Shown: positions 53,524 to 62,230, numbered from the stretch's first letter. The stretch is 64,000 nt of DNA from Sphingomonas metalli (GCF_014641735.1 NZ_BMIH01000002.1:372001-436000), one strand, 5' to 3'. Program-made: numbers and translations. The notes: generated from the sequence alone by a model not told the origin.

Positions 53524-54417
53524 ATGACCCGACCCCTGCTGCTGGCCGCCACCATCATGCTCGCGACCGCCGCCGCCGCTGCGCCGGAGGCGGAGCGCGG
53601 CACCGGCGCCTACGCGGCTCTCTACGAGGAGCGCGCCGACCTGCCCGACCATGTCGTCTATCGCCCCGCCGATCTGAACCGGCTGGGCGGGCGGAAGCTC
53701 GGCCTCTACGTCTTCGGCAACGGCGGCTGCGGCGCAGACGGCACCGCCTCTCGCAACCACCTGCTCGAGATCGCCTCGCACGGCTATCTCGTCATCGCCT
53801 CGGGCACCATCCCCAAGGCCGGAGACACTGCGGGCCCGCCGCAGCGGCCCGCCAACGGCCAGCTCACCGCGCAGACCCCCACGCATCTTCTCACCGACGC
53901 GATCGATTGGGCGGAGCGCGAGAACCGTCGCGCCGACAGTCCCTTGCGCGGCAAGCTCGATCCCCGCGCCGTCGCCGTGTCGGGTTGGAGCTGCGGCGGG
54001 CTTCAGGCGCTTGCCGTCGCGCCCGATCCGCGAGTGAAGACCGTCGTCGTCATGAACAGCGGCATGTTCAACGACGGCCGCAGCCCGATCCCCGGCATCC
54101 CGTCGGACAAGGCGGCGCTCGCCAGGCTTCACGGCTCGGTCCTCTACGTCCTCGGCGGGCCGACCGACATCGCCCATGCAAACGGCAGCGACGACTATCG
54201 CCGGATCGAGCATCTGCCCGCGGCGCTGGTGGACATCCCGGTCGGCCATGGCGGCACCTATATGCAGCCGCATGGCGGCGTCGCGGCGGAGGTGGTGACC
54301 GCCTGGCTGGACTGGCAGCTCAAGGGTCGCCGCGACGCCGCGGCCCGCTTCGTCGGGCCCGCTTGCGGCTTCTGCCGCGATCCGCGGCTCAGTCTCCAGA
54401 CCAAGCGGCTGCGCTGA
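53524..54417 (+). CDS. secreted alpha/beta hydrolase
   Basis: A 297-residue protein with signal peptide MTRPLLLAATIMLATAAAAA. GLYVFGNGGCGADG forms the oxyanion turn, VAVSGWSCGGLQAL is the nucleophile elbow (G-x-S-x-G-G), and VGHGGTYMQPHGG holds the catalytic His. Length and layout fit small plant-cell-wall esterases found in TonB loci. The ATG at 53524 follows AAGGAGAGG; the frame is open farther upstream, overlapping the esterase stop, but without a ribosome site. Together with the GDSL enzyme and the LacI gene it forms one plus-strand unit. Exact ester unknown. Confidence 0.82.
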   Translation: MTRPLLLAATIMLATAAAAAPEAERGTGAYAALYEERADLPDHVVYRPADLNRLGGRKLGLYVFGNGGCGADGTASRNHLLEIASHGYLVIASGTIPKAGDTAGPPQRPANGQLTAQTPTHLLTDAIDWAERENRRADSPLRGKLDPRAVAVSGWSCGGLQALAVAPDPRVKTVVVMNSGMFNDGRSPIPGIPSDKAALARLHGSVLYVLGGPTDIAHANGSDDYRRIEHLPAALVDIPVGHGGTYMQPHGGVAAEVVTAWLDWQLKGRRDAAARFVGPACGFCRDPRLSLQTKRLR

Positions 54418-54494
54418 AGGGCCGGCCAGGCGACCAAGCCTTGCCAAAGAGGCGCGGCGTCGTAGAGCGGGACGACGATCGAAGAGGGACAAGG

Positions 54495-55541
54495 GTGGGC
54501 AGATCCGGCCGGCTGGAACGCGGTGCCACGATCATCGACGTCGCACGGCGCGCCAACGTGTCGGCGATGACCGTGTCGCGCGTCATCAACGGCCGCAGCG
54601 GCGTGCGCCCGGAGACGCGGACCGCGGTCGAGGAGGCGATCCGCGCCCTGTCCTACACGCCCAATGCCGCCGCGCGCAGCCTCGTCACCTCGGCCGAGCT
54701 GCGGATCGGCGTCGTCTATTCCAATCCCAGCGCCGCCTTCATGAGCGAGTTCCTGACCGGCGTGTTCGAGGAGGCGTCGATCCGCGGCGCGCGGCTGGTC
54801 CTGCTCAAGGGCGAGGACGGGCATCCGCCCGACGACGGGGCGCTCGCCGCGTTCGCCGAATCGGGGTTGTCGGGCATCATCCTCGCGCCGCCGCTCGGCG
54901 AATCGCGCACGGTGCTGGCGGCGCTGCGCGCCACCGGCCGGCCGATCGCGGCGGTCGGCGCCTATCAGCCGGGCGAGGCGACCTGCGTGCGGATCGACGA
55001 TCGCGCCGCCGCCTATGAGATGACACGCCATCTGCTCGATCTCGGCCACCGCCGGCTCGGCTTCGTCATCGGCAACCCCGATCAGGCCGCCAGCGCCGAG
55101 CGGATGGCCGGCTTCTACGCGGCGGTGCGCGAGGCGGACGGGGTGGAGGTGAAGGTGGCGCAGGGCGACTTCAGCTACGCCTCGGGCCTCGCTGCGGGCG
55201 AGCAGCTGCTCAACGGACCCGCCCCGCCAACCGCGATCTTCGCCAGCAACGACGACATGGCCGCCGCGATCGTCTCGGTCGCACACCGCCAGCAGCTCGA
55301 CGTCCCGCGCGAGCTGACCGTGGCGGGCTTCGACGACACCACCGCGGCGGTGACGCTCTGGCCGCCGCTCACAACCGTCCACCAGCCGCTGCGTCGTCTC
55401 GCCGCCGAGGCGCTCGCCGCCGTCGCGACCGAAGCCACCGCCCGCGGCCGCGCCGCGGCGGACCGTGGCGGCGACCGGGTGCTCGAGCACAGCATCGTCA
55501 AGCGCAACTCGACCGCCGCGCCGGCAAACTCCCGCGACTGA
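54495..55541 (+). CDS. LacI family transcriptional regulator
   Basis: A 348-residue LacI-type repressor. ATIIDVARRANVSAMTVSRVI is the helix-turn-helix and hinge entry, ALSYTPNAAARSLVT the hinge, and the periplasmic-binding-like domain has RIGVVYSNPSAAFMSEFLTGV and GFDDTTAAVTLWPPLTTVHQP. It starts at GTG 54495 behind GAGGG. It is the last gene of the esterase unit and convergent with the GH43 at 55551. It is the only LacI protein in the window, so it is the best candidate for binding the five TGATAGCG operators or the GTTAACGTGAAC pair. The GntR/FCD protein is a less fitting binder. Confidence 0.94.
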   Translation: MGRSGRLERGATIIDVARRANVSAMTVSRVINGRSGVRPETRTAVEEAIRALSYTPNAAARSLVTSAELRIGVVYSNPSAAFMSEFLTGVFEEASIRGARLVLLKGEDGHPPDDGALAAFAESGLSGIILAPPLGESRTVLAALRATGRPIAAVGAYQPGEATCVRIDDRAAAYEMTRHLLDLGHRRLGFVIGNPDQAASAERMAGFYAAVREADGVEVKVAQGDFSYASGLAAGEQLLNGPAPPTAIFASNDDMAAAIVSVAHRQQLDVPRELTVAGFDDTTAAVTLWPPLTTVHQPLRRLAAEALAAVATEATARGRAAADRGGDRVLEHSIVKRNSTAAPANSRD

Positions 55542-55550
55542 CCCCCGCCG

Positions 55551-57164
55551 CTACTCCACCCCTACATAGCGGAACCAGGCGAAGTCGGCGAAGCCGCCCG
55601 CACCCGCCATGTCCTGGCAGGCCATGCCCAGGAACGTGCCCGTGAAATTGGGCAGGCCCGGCACCGTCACCTCGTCGGACAGGATGGTCGCGTCGAGCGC
55701 CACCGGCGCTTCGGTCCACGCGCCCGTGTCGCCGGTCCGCCAGGCGAAGCGGAGCGTGTCGCCGTCGCATTGCGCGCGCAGCTCCAGCGGGCCTGCCGGC
55801 ACGTCCTCCGCCACCGACAGGCTGGTGCAGCCGCGCGCCGGGTCCGCCGACAGGATGTGCAGCGCCCGTCGCCCATCCTCGGCGGTCAGGTGGAAGTAAT
55901 GGAATTTCGTGCTGTTGTAATAGCAGACCAGACCCGCCGCCTGCTGGAAATTGGCGGGTGCGAAATCCAGCCGGGTGGTCGCGGTATAGCGCAGATGCTG
56001 CTGACGGCGCGCGACCAGCGCCTGGCGGAAATGGCTGCCGATGCTCTCCCGCCCGAACAGGCGCAGGTGGCCGGGTCGCGCGGCCAGGCTGAACAGCGCG
56101 TCCGCATCGGGGGTGCGCAGCCATTGCAGCGGCTCCGGCAGCGGGCGCGCCGCGTCGAAGCTGCCGTCCCACGCCGCATCCGGCCAGGGTGCCGGCGGCA
56201 GGTCGGGCGCGGGCGGATCGGGGTCGGGGCGGGCGTCGCCGGCGAGAGTGCGGAGCCAGCCGTCCGCGTCCCAGCGCATCGGCTGCGCCGCCGTCTCGCG
56301 CCCCAGCACGCAGCGCCCCCGACCGGGCAGCGGCCGCCCGCACAGATAGAAGAGCCACGGCGTCCCGTCCGCCAGCTCGACCAGATCGCCATGGCCGGTC
56401 CGGGTCAGCGCCCCCTCGCGCGCGCCGGCCGCGGTCAGCACCGCTCCGTCCGGATGCACCTCATAGGGCCCCAGCAGCGAGCGCGAGCGAGCCATCACCA
56501 CCGCATGGTCCCAGCCCGTCCCGCCCTCCGCGACGAGCAGATGATACCAGCCGTCGCGCTTGTAGATATGCGGCCCCTCGGTGAAGCCGCGCGCCGTCCC
56601 CTCGAAGATCAGCTGCCGCTCGCCGACCAGCCGCATCGCCGCGCGGTCGAACTCCTGCGCGACGATTCCGGCGAAGCGCCCGCGATCGGGGCGATGGTCC
56701 CACAGCATGTTGACCAGCCAGCTGCGCCCGTCCTCGTCGTGGAAGAGCGCAGGGTCGAAGCCGCTGCTGTTGAGGTGGACGGGATCGGACCATTCGCCGT
56801 CGATCCGATCGGCGGTGACCAGATAATTGTGGAAGTCGCGCAGCGAGGCTCCGGCCGCACCCTCGACGGTCGTCTGGCCGTAGCGCTTGACGTCGGTATA
56901 CATCAGCCAGAAGCGACCGTCCGCATGGGTCAGGTCCGGCGCCCACACGCCGCAGCTGTCGGGCGCGCCGGTCAGGTCGAGCTGGCTCTTCCGACGCAGC
57001 GGGCGCGCGGCGAGCCGCCAGTTCACCAGGTCGCGGCTGTGATGGATCTGGACACCGGGATACCATTCGAAGGTGGAGGTCGCGACATAGATGTCGTCAC
57101 CCACCCTCGCCACCGAGGGGTCGGGATTGAAGCCGCGCAGGATCGGGTTCGGAATTCGCGTCAT
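55551..57164 (-). CDS. GH43 beta-xylosidase, cytoplasmic
   Basis: A 537-residue GH43 enzyme without signal peptide, the size of GH43 subfamily 11 beta-xylosidases (XynB). Motifs are ILRGFNPDPSVARVGDDIYV, SGFDPALFHDEDGRSWLVN and FTEGPHIYKRDGWYHLL. The C-terminal beta-sandwich has FGRESIGSHFRQALVARRQQH and CYYNSTKFHYFHLT, typical of this subfamily. It should hydrolyse xylooligosaccharides inside the cell. The start at 57164 overlaps the MFS stop by 4 bases, so transporter and enzyme form one operon, a common arrangement for importing and then splitting oligomers. The operon is controlled from the gap at 58.4-58.7 kb. Confidence 0.94.
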   Translation of the reverse strand: MTRIPNPILRGFNPDPSVARVGDDIYVATSTFEWYPGVQIHHSRDLVNWRLAARPLRRKSQLDLTGAPDSCGVWAPDLTHADGRFWLMYTDVKRYGQTTVEGAAGASLRDFHNYLVTADRIDGEWSDPVHLNSSGFDPALFHDEDGRSWLVNMLWDHRPDRGRFAGIVAQEFDRAAMRLVGERQLIFEGTARGFTEGPHIYKRDGWYHLLVAEGGTGWDHAVVMARSRSLLGPYEVHPDGAVLTAAGAREGALTRTGHGDLVELADGTPWLFYLCGRPLPGRGRCVLGRETAAQPMRWDADGWLRTLAGDARPDPDPPAPDLPPAPWPDAAWDGSFDAARPLPEPLQWLRTPDADALFSLAARPGHLRLFGRESIGSHFRQALVARRQQHLRYTATTRLDFAPANFQQAAGLVCYYNSTKFHYFHLTAEDGRRALHILSADPARGCTSLSVAEDVPAGPLELRAQCDGDTLRFAWRTGDTGAWTEAPVALDATILSDEVTVPGLPNFTGTFLGMACQDMAGAGGFADFAWFRYVGVE

Positions 57165-58405
57165 CGAGGTTTGCGTACCAGGGTCCAGAGAAGCGCCGCG
57201 CCGATCAGATCGAGCAGCCCGAGCAGGATGAAGAAGGGCGTATAGCCGACCTGATCGACCAGGCCGCCGAGCAGCAGCGAGAAGACGAGCACGCCCAGAT
57301 TGCCGGCGAACCCCGCCATGCCCGCCGCGGTCGCGACCTCGTTGCGGCGGAACAGGTCGGAAGCCATGGTGATCACCGTCACCGACAGCGTCTGGTGCGC
57401 GAAACCGCCCAGGCACAGCAGCGCGACGGCGGCATAGGGGCTTTCGACCGCGCCGACGAACGCCATGCCGGTCATCATCACCGCGCCGAGCGTGAACGCG
57501 CTCCGCCGCGCATCGATCAGCGACACGCCGCGCCGCTGGAGGAAGGCGGCGATCGCCGGCCCGAACAGGCAGCCCAGATCCGCCGCCAGAAAGGGGAGCC
57601 AGGCGAACAGCGCGATCTGGGTCAGGTCGAAGCCCCGCTGCCGCGCCAGATAGAGCGGCATCCAGAAGGACAGCATGCCCCAGACCGGGTCGGCGAGCAG
57701 CCGCGGCAGCGCGATTCCCCACAGGTCGCGGCGGCGGAGCAGCGCGGGGATCGACGCGCGACCCTCCGCCGCCAGCCGCACCTCCTGCCCCGCCGCGATA
57801 TGCGCGCGCTCCTCGGGCCGGATGCGGCGGTGGCGCGCCGGGCTGTCGTAGAAGAACAGCCAGACCAGCGACCAGGCGAGGCCCAGCGCGCCCGCGACCA
57901 GGAAGGCAAGCCGCCAGCTCTGGGTCATCACCGCCCAGGCGACCAGTGGCGGGGCGAACACCGCCCCGAACGAGGCACCGATATTGTAGATGCCGCCCGC
58001 GACCCCGCGCTCGCGCGCCGGAAACCATTCGGCGACCAGCTTCTGCCCGGCGGGCTGCGCCGAGCCTTCGGCGACGCCGAGCGCGCCGCGCAGCGCGGCG
58101 AAGCCCAGCCAGCCGCTGGCGAAGACATGCGCCATGGTGATCGCCGACCAGGCCATGGCGAACAGCGCGAAGCCCAGCCGCAGCCCCATGCCGTCGAGCA
58201 GATAGCCCGCCAGCGGCTGGAACATCACGCCGACCTGGAAGGCGCCGGTGATCCAGCCATATTGCTCGCTGCTGATATGCTGCTCGGTCAGGATCACGGG
58301 CGCCGCCACCCCCAGCACCGCCCGCGCCAGATAGTTGATCACCATCGCGCCGACGAACAGGGCGATGATCGTCCAGCGCAGCCGGGGAATGCCGAATCGC
58401 GTCAT
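57161..58405 (-). CDS. MFS transporter, anion:cation symporter / hexuronate type
   Basis: A 414-residue twelve-helix transporter. MTRFGIPRLRWTIIALFVGAMVINYLARAVLGVAAP and GWITGAFQVGVMFQPLAGYLLD with GVAEGSAQPAGQKLVAEWFPARERG are the signatures of the ACS family (ExuT, tartrate, glucarate and similar). It may import glucuronate, aldouronic acids or xylooligosaccharides. It shares an operon with the cytoplasmic GH43 and is divergent from TonB receptor 2, with the GTTAACGTGAAC operator 24 bases before its start. Whether it carries neutral or acidic sugars is open. Confidence 0.9.
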   Translation of the reverse strand: MTRFGIPRLRWTIIALFVGAMVINYLARAVLGVAAPVILTEQHISSEQYGWITGAFQVGVMFQPLAGYLLDGMGLRLGFALFAMAWSAITMAHVFASGWLGFAALRGALGVAEGSAQPAGQKLVAEWFPARERGVAGGIYNIGASFGAVFAPPLVAWAVMTQSWRLAFLVAGALGLAWSLVWLFFYDSPARHRRIRPEERAHIAAGQEVRLAAEGRASIPALLRRRDLWGIALPRLLADPVWGMLSFWMPLYLARQRGFDLTQIALFAWLPFLAADLGCLFGPAIAAFLQRRGVSLIDARRSAFTLGAVMMTGMAFVGAVESPYAAVALLCLGGFAHQTLSVTVITMASDLFRRNEVATAAGMAGFAGNLGVLVFSLLLGGLVDQVGYTPFFILLGLLDLIGAALLWTLVRKPR

Positions 58406-58428
58406 GCGCGCTCTTCTCTCACGCTCTC

Positions 58429-58440
58429 GTTAACGTGAAC
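58429..58440. promoter_or_regulatory. operator of the MFS-GH43 operon (GTTAACGTGAAC)
   Basis: This 12-mer is the exact reverse complement of the one at 58573-58584. It lies 24 bases before the MFS start. The two sites mirror each other across the divergent gap and differ from the TGATAGCG operators. Confidence 0.72.
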
Positions 58441-58540
58441 AGATGGACGATGGTCGAACATCGCCCGTCCGGCGCCGATCGGCGGTTTCCAGCGGTTCGT
58501 GTCGCCTCATATGACAGTGGCTAGTCCATATAGTCCTATA

Positions 58541-58569
58541 TTGACACTCAATTCTTCCGCTCCTACAAA
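58541..58569 (+). promoter_or_regulatory. sigma-70 promoter of TonB receptor 2
   Basis: TTGACA (58541-58546), 17-base spacer, TACAAA (58564-58569). Transcription should start near 58576, inside the operator at 58573-58584. The receptor start codon is at 58682. Confidence 0.75.
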
Positions 58570-58572
58570 ATT

Positions 58573-58584
58573 GTTCACGTTAAC
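58573..58584. promoter_or_regulatory. operator of TonB receptor 2 (GTTCACGTTAAC)
   Basis: With flanks it reads TTGTTCACGTTAACAA, a 16-bp palindrome with one mismatched pair and central CG, as in LacI-family operators. It lies directly downstream of the -10 box, where binding would block initiation. Confidence 0.75.
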
Positions 58585-58681
58585 AAGTTGCGCTGCAGCA
58601 AGTTGTCGAACCCGGCGGTACAGGCCCGCCGGTCTGCAGCGCCCGATCGCAACGATAAATCGACGAAGAGGGGAAGAGGAT

Positions 58682-61600
58682 ATGGCAAGTGTTTCGACTG
58701 CCGCGGCCGATGGTCGCCGCACGCTGCTCCGCACGGCATCGGCCTGGGCGATCGGGCTCGCCGCCTGTACCGCGCCGCTGACCGCGCTGGCGCAGCTGCC
58801 GCCCGCCGACGCCAGCGCGCCCGGCCCGATCCCGCCGGTCGGCACCACGCCGACCCAGGCGCAGCCGGCCGAGACGCTCCAGCAGGCCGGCACTACCCCG
58901 GACGACGACAGCCAGCGGGAGATCGTCGTCACCGGATCGCGCATCGCGGTCAGCGGCTTCAACGCTCCCACGCCGACCACCGTGGTCGGGGCCGAGGACA
59001 TCGCGGCGAACGCCCAGCCGAACATCTTCACCACCATCGCCCAGCTGCCCTCGCTCCAGGGGTCGTCGGGCACGCAGGTCAACACCTTCAGCACCTCGAG
59101 CGGGCAGCAGGGCCTCAGCTCCTTCTCGCTGCGCGGCGTCGGCGCGATCCGCACGCTGACCCTGCTCGACGGCCAGCGCGTCGTCGGCGCCAACGTCACC
59201 GGCGTGCCCGACATCAGCCTGTTCCCGCAGCTGCTCGTCACCCGCGTCGACGTGGTCAATGGCGGCGCCTCGGCCAGCTACGGTTCGGACGCGGTCGGCG
59301 GCGTGGTCAACTTCATCACCGACAGCCGGTTCAAGGGGATCAAGGGCAACGTCCAGGGCGGCATCACCACCTATGGCGACGACGCGCAGGTGCTGGTCCA
59401 GCTCGCCGCGGGCGACAGCTTCCTCGACGACAAGCTCCATGTCGTCGTCAGCACCGAATATGACAACGAGGCCGGCATCGGCGGCGGCGAGTTCGGCATC
59501 GGCCTTGCCAACGGCCGCGACTGGTTCAAGCAGACGACGCTGATCAACCGCGGCGTCCTCAACGACGGGTCGCCGCAATATCTACTGCGCGACTATGCCC
59601 AGTCGATCACCTTCGCCAAATACGGGCTGATCACCAACGGCCCGCTGCAGGGCACCGCCTTCGACCAGAACGGCGTGCCGTTCCAGTTCCAGTACGGCTC
59701 GAACGGGGTACCGACCCGCAACGGCACCGGCGCGGTCACCGGCTGCTATCCCGGCTTCTGCCTGGGCGGCGACCTGTCGGGCAATGTCGATGCCGGCCGC
59801 TCGCTCAAGTCGAGCATCGAGCGGATCAACAGCTATGGCCGCATCGGCTACGAGTTCATGCCGGACGGCGAGATCTACGGCACGGTCAATATCGGGCAGG
59901 TGAAGACCAGCAACCAGCCGGTCAACGGCCAGAACCGCCCCGGCCTGACCATCCAGTGCAGCAACCCCTTCGTGCCGCAAAGCATCCAGACGGCCTGCAC
60001 CAATGCCGGCATCACCAGCTTCCAGTACGGCACCAGCAACGCGGCGCTGGGCAACACGAAGGTGCACACCGATCGCCGCCAGTATCGCTTCGTCGCGGGG
60101 GCCAAGGGCCGGCTGCCGGTCGCGGGAACCGACTGGACCTACGACATCTACTATCAGCACGGCACCAACTATACCGATATCGACGTCGACAACATCCTGC
60201 TGAGCAACCGCTTCAACCAGGCGATCGACGCGGTGACGGTCAACGGCGTCGTGGTCTGCCGCAACACCACCGCGCGCGCCGCCGGATGCCAGCCGCTCAA
60301 CATTTTCGGCGGCAATCCGTCGGAAGCGGCGCTGCGCTACATCATGCCGGAGGCCGGGCCCTTCCAGCGGACCCGCCAGACCCAGGACGTAGTCAGCCTC
60401 AACTTTTCCGGTTCGCCGGTCGACCTGTGGGCCGGGCCGCTCGCGATCGCGTTCGGCGGCGAGTTCCGCCACGAATATTACCGCGTCCGTGCCGATCCCT
60501 ATGGCGCCGGCTTCGCCGCCTCGCCGGCGGGCGGCGACTATCCCGCCGACCCGGTGCTGCTGACCGGCGGCAACAACTGGTATGCCGGCAACTACAAGAA
60601 CGGCCAGGGCGCCTACAGCGTCAAGGAAGCGTTCTTCGAGGCGAACCTGCCGATCTGGGACTCGGAGGCGATCGGCCGCGCCAACATCAACGGCGCCGCG
60701 CGCGTGACCGACTACAGCACTTCGGGCACCGTCTGGGCGTGGAAGGTCGGCGGCACCTGGGACCTGCCGATCGAAGGCTTCCGCGTCCGCGGCGTGACCT
60801 CGCGCGACGTGCGCGCGCCCAACCTGTCGGAGCTGTTCGCGGCGCCGGTCACCACCACCCTGCCCAATTTCTTCGACCCGTTCCGCAACACCAACGTGCT
60901 GGCGATCCAGAACAGCATCGGCAACACCGCGCTGCGCCCGGAGATCGCCCGCAACACCACGGCGGGCATCGCGCTGGCCAATCCCGCCTGGCTGCCGGGG
61001 CTGAACATCTCGTTCGACTATTACTCGCTCAAGATCAAAAGCGTGATCAGCAGCATCGCGGCGGCGGATATCGTCCAGCTCTGCTTCCAGAACGTACTGC
61101 CGGAGACGTGCAGCGCCTTCAACCTCAACAACAGCGCCGGCCCCAACTTCATCAACGTCCAGGCCTTCAACCTCGCCGAGATCGACACGCGCGGCTTCGA
61201 TATCGAGGCGAGCTATCGCTGGCAGCGTCCGCTGGGCCTGCCCGGCACGCTGACGCTGCGGGCGCTGGCGACCCATGTCATCAAGTACGTCACCGATACG
61301 GGCCTGCCGGGAACGCTGCCCAACGACACCGCCGGGGTCAATCTGGGCGCCACCCCCGACTGGAAGTGGCTGGCGATCCAGACCTATGCCAACGACCAGT
61401 TCTCGCTGTTCGTGCAGGAGCGCTGGTTCAGCGACGGCAATCTGGGCAACCAGTATGTCGTCTGCCAGCCGGGCACCTGCCCCGCCTCGACCTCGCAGCG
61501 GCCGACGATCGACCGGAACTTCCTGCCGGGCGCCTTCTATCTCGACCTGGGCGGCACGGTGAACCTGACCGACCAGATCACCGCCTATGCCAAGGTGGAC

Positions 61601-61705
61601 AACGTCTTCGACCGCGATCCCGCCAAGTCGACGATCTTCAACAACCCGGCGCTCTACGACCAGATCGGCCGCGTCTATCGCGCGGGCGTCCGGTTCAAAT
61701 TCTGA
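58682..61705 (+). CDS. TonB-dependent receptor 2
   Basis: A 1007-residue outer-membrane receptor. The signal (MASVSTAAADGRRTLLRTASAW...) ends near ALAQ; a Pro/Ala-rich linker leads to a TonB-box-like REIVVTGSRIAVSGFN, then a plug starting TPTTVVGAEDIAANAQPNIFT and a barrel ending GVRFKF. The plug motif SYGSDAVGGVVNFIT is typical. It is longer in the linker than most and has only weak similarity to receptor 1, so it may take a different substrate, such as aldouronic acids. It is divergent from the MFS-GH43 operon, with its own promoter and operator, and a strong terminator follows. SD is GGGGAAGAGG. Confidence 0.92.
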   Translation: MASVSTAAADGRRTLLRTASAWAIGLAACTAPLTALAQLPPADASAPGPIPPVGTTPTQAQPAETLQQAGTTPDDDSQREIVVTGSRIAVSGFNAPTPTTVVGAEDIAANAQPNIFTTIAQLPSLQGSSGTQVNTFSTSSGQQGLSSFSLRGVGAIRTLTLLDGQRVVGANVTGVPDISLFPQLLVTRVDVVNGGASASYGSDAVGGVVNFITDSRFKGIKGNVQGGITTYGDDAQVLVQLAAGDSFLDDKLHVVVSTEYDNEAGIGGGEFGIGLANGRDWFKQTTLINRGVLNDGSPQYLLRDYAQSITFAKYGLITNGPLQGTAFDQNGVPFQFQYGSNGVPTRNGTGAVTGCYPGFCLGGDLSGNVDAGRSLKSSIERINSYGRIGYEFMPDGEIYGTVNIGQVKTSNQPVNGQNRPGLTIQCSNPFVPQSIQTACTNAGITSFQYGTSNAALGNTKVHTDRRQYRFVAGAKGRLPVAGTDWTYDIYYQHGTNYTDIDVDNILLSNRFNQAIDAVTVNGVVVCRNTTARAAGCQPLNIFGGNPSEAALRYIMPEAGPFQRTRQTQDVVSLNFSGSPVDLWAGPLAIAFGGEFRHEYYRVRADPYGAGFAASPAGGDYPADPVLLTGGNNWYAGNYKNGQGAYSVKEAFFEANLPIWDSEAIGRANINGAARVTDYSTSGTVWAWKVGGTWDLPIEGFRVRGVTSRDVRAPNLSELFAAPVTTTLPNFFDPFRNTNVLAIQNSIGNTALRPEIARNTTAGIALANPAWLPGLNISFDYYSLKIKSVISSIAAADIVQLCFQNVLPETCSAFNLNNSAGPNFINVQAFNLAEIDTRGFDIEASYRWQRPLGLPGTLTLRALATHVIKYVTDTGLPGTLPNDTAGVNLGATPDWKWLAIQTYANDQFSLFVQERWFSDGNLGNQYVVCQPGTCPASTSQRPTIDRNFLPGAFYLDLGGTVNLTDQITAYAKVDNVFDRDPAKSTIFNNPALYDQIGRVYRAGVRFKF

Positions 61706-61743
61706 TCCGATCGCCGAGCACCCATTTTCCGAGCCCCCTCCTG

Positions 61744-61777
61744 CCGCGGTCGCCCGACGACCGCGGCCCATTTTTTT
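61744..61777 (+). terminator. intrinsic terminator of TonB receptor 2
   Basis: A 9-bp perfect stem (61744-61752 with 61758-61766), loop CCCGA, then CCCA and seven T residues. It lies 39 bases after the receptor stop. Confidence 0.92.
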
Positions 61778-61785
61778 GTTCGCGG

Positions 61786-61805
61786 AATGTTCCACGTGGA
61801 ACATT
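61786..61805. other. parS-like centromere site 1
   Basis: A perfect 20-bp palindrome AATGTTCCACGTGGAACATT. Its 16-bp core TGTTCCACGTGGAACA fits the chromosomal parS consensus TGTTTCACGTGAAACA except for one symmetric base change in each half (T to C and A to G). ParB should bind it. It lies just after the receptor terminator, outside genes. Confidence 0.85.
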
Positions 61806-61843
61806 GGCGGTTAGGCCTGTCTTCCGTCAACCCGTGCAGACGA

Positions 61844-61998
61844 GACCTCTGCGAAAGTCGCGGCGGTAGCATCTTCCAATCGTCACGCCGGACTTGTTCC
61901 GGCATCTACGGTTCCGGAAAAAATCAAAGGCGTGTGCGCTTGTGGCGCGGTGGATGCCGGAACAAGTCCGGCATGACGGGGTGACTTTCGCAGAGGTC
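61844..61998. repeat. nested inverted repeat unit 1 between the parS sites
   Basis: Outer arms GACCTCTGCGAAAGTC (61844-61859) and GACTTTCGCAGAGGTC (61983-61998) are exact inverses. Inside lies a REP-like pair with 28-bp arms (61882-61909 and 61950-61977; GGACTTGTTCCGGCAT family, 26 of 28 matching). A 40-base AT-containing loop separates them. The unit recalls a non-autonomous REPIN-like element. Confidence 0.92.
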
Positions 61999-62000
61999 TC

Positions 62001-62078
62001 GCGCAGGCGGGGATCCAGACGCGCGAAAGCGTGCCGGATAACGCGCAAACGTCAGCGGTTATGGATCCCCGCCTTCGC
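62001..62078. repeat. inverted repeat linking units 1 and 2
   Basis: 17-bp arms GCGCAGGCGGGGATCCA (62001-62017) and its inverse (62062-62078) with one mismatch, in the space between the two nested units. A related single arm follows unit 2 at 62231. Confidence 0.9.
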
Positions 62079-62080
62079 AT

Positions 62081-62230
62081 GACCTCTGCGAAAGTCCTTC
62101 GTCCACCCCGGCGAAGGCCGTGGTCCAGTTGGGAGGCGGCCGTAAGTTACTGCAAAGCTTCACCCAGCTGGACCCCGGCCTTCGCCGGGGTGGACGAGAG
62201 GTGTTGATCGCTGGGACTTTCGCAGAGGTC
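62081..62230. repeat. nested inverted repeat unit 2 between the parS sites
   Basis: The same outer 16-bp arms as unit 1 (62081-62096 and 62215-62230) enclose a different inner pair with 28-bp arms (62101-62128 and 62168-62195; CACCCCGGCGAAGGCCG family, 27 of 28 matching). The identical outer arms with unrelated interiors suggest repeated insertion of different REP palindromes at a preferred target. Confidence 0.92.
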
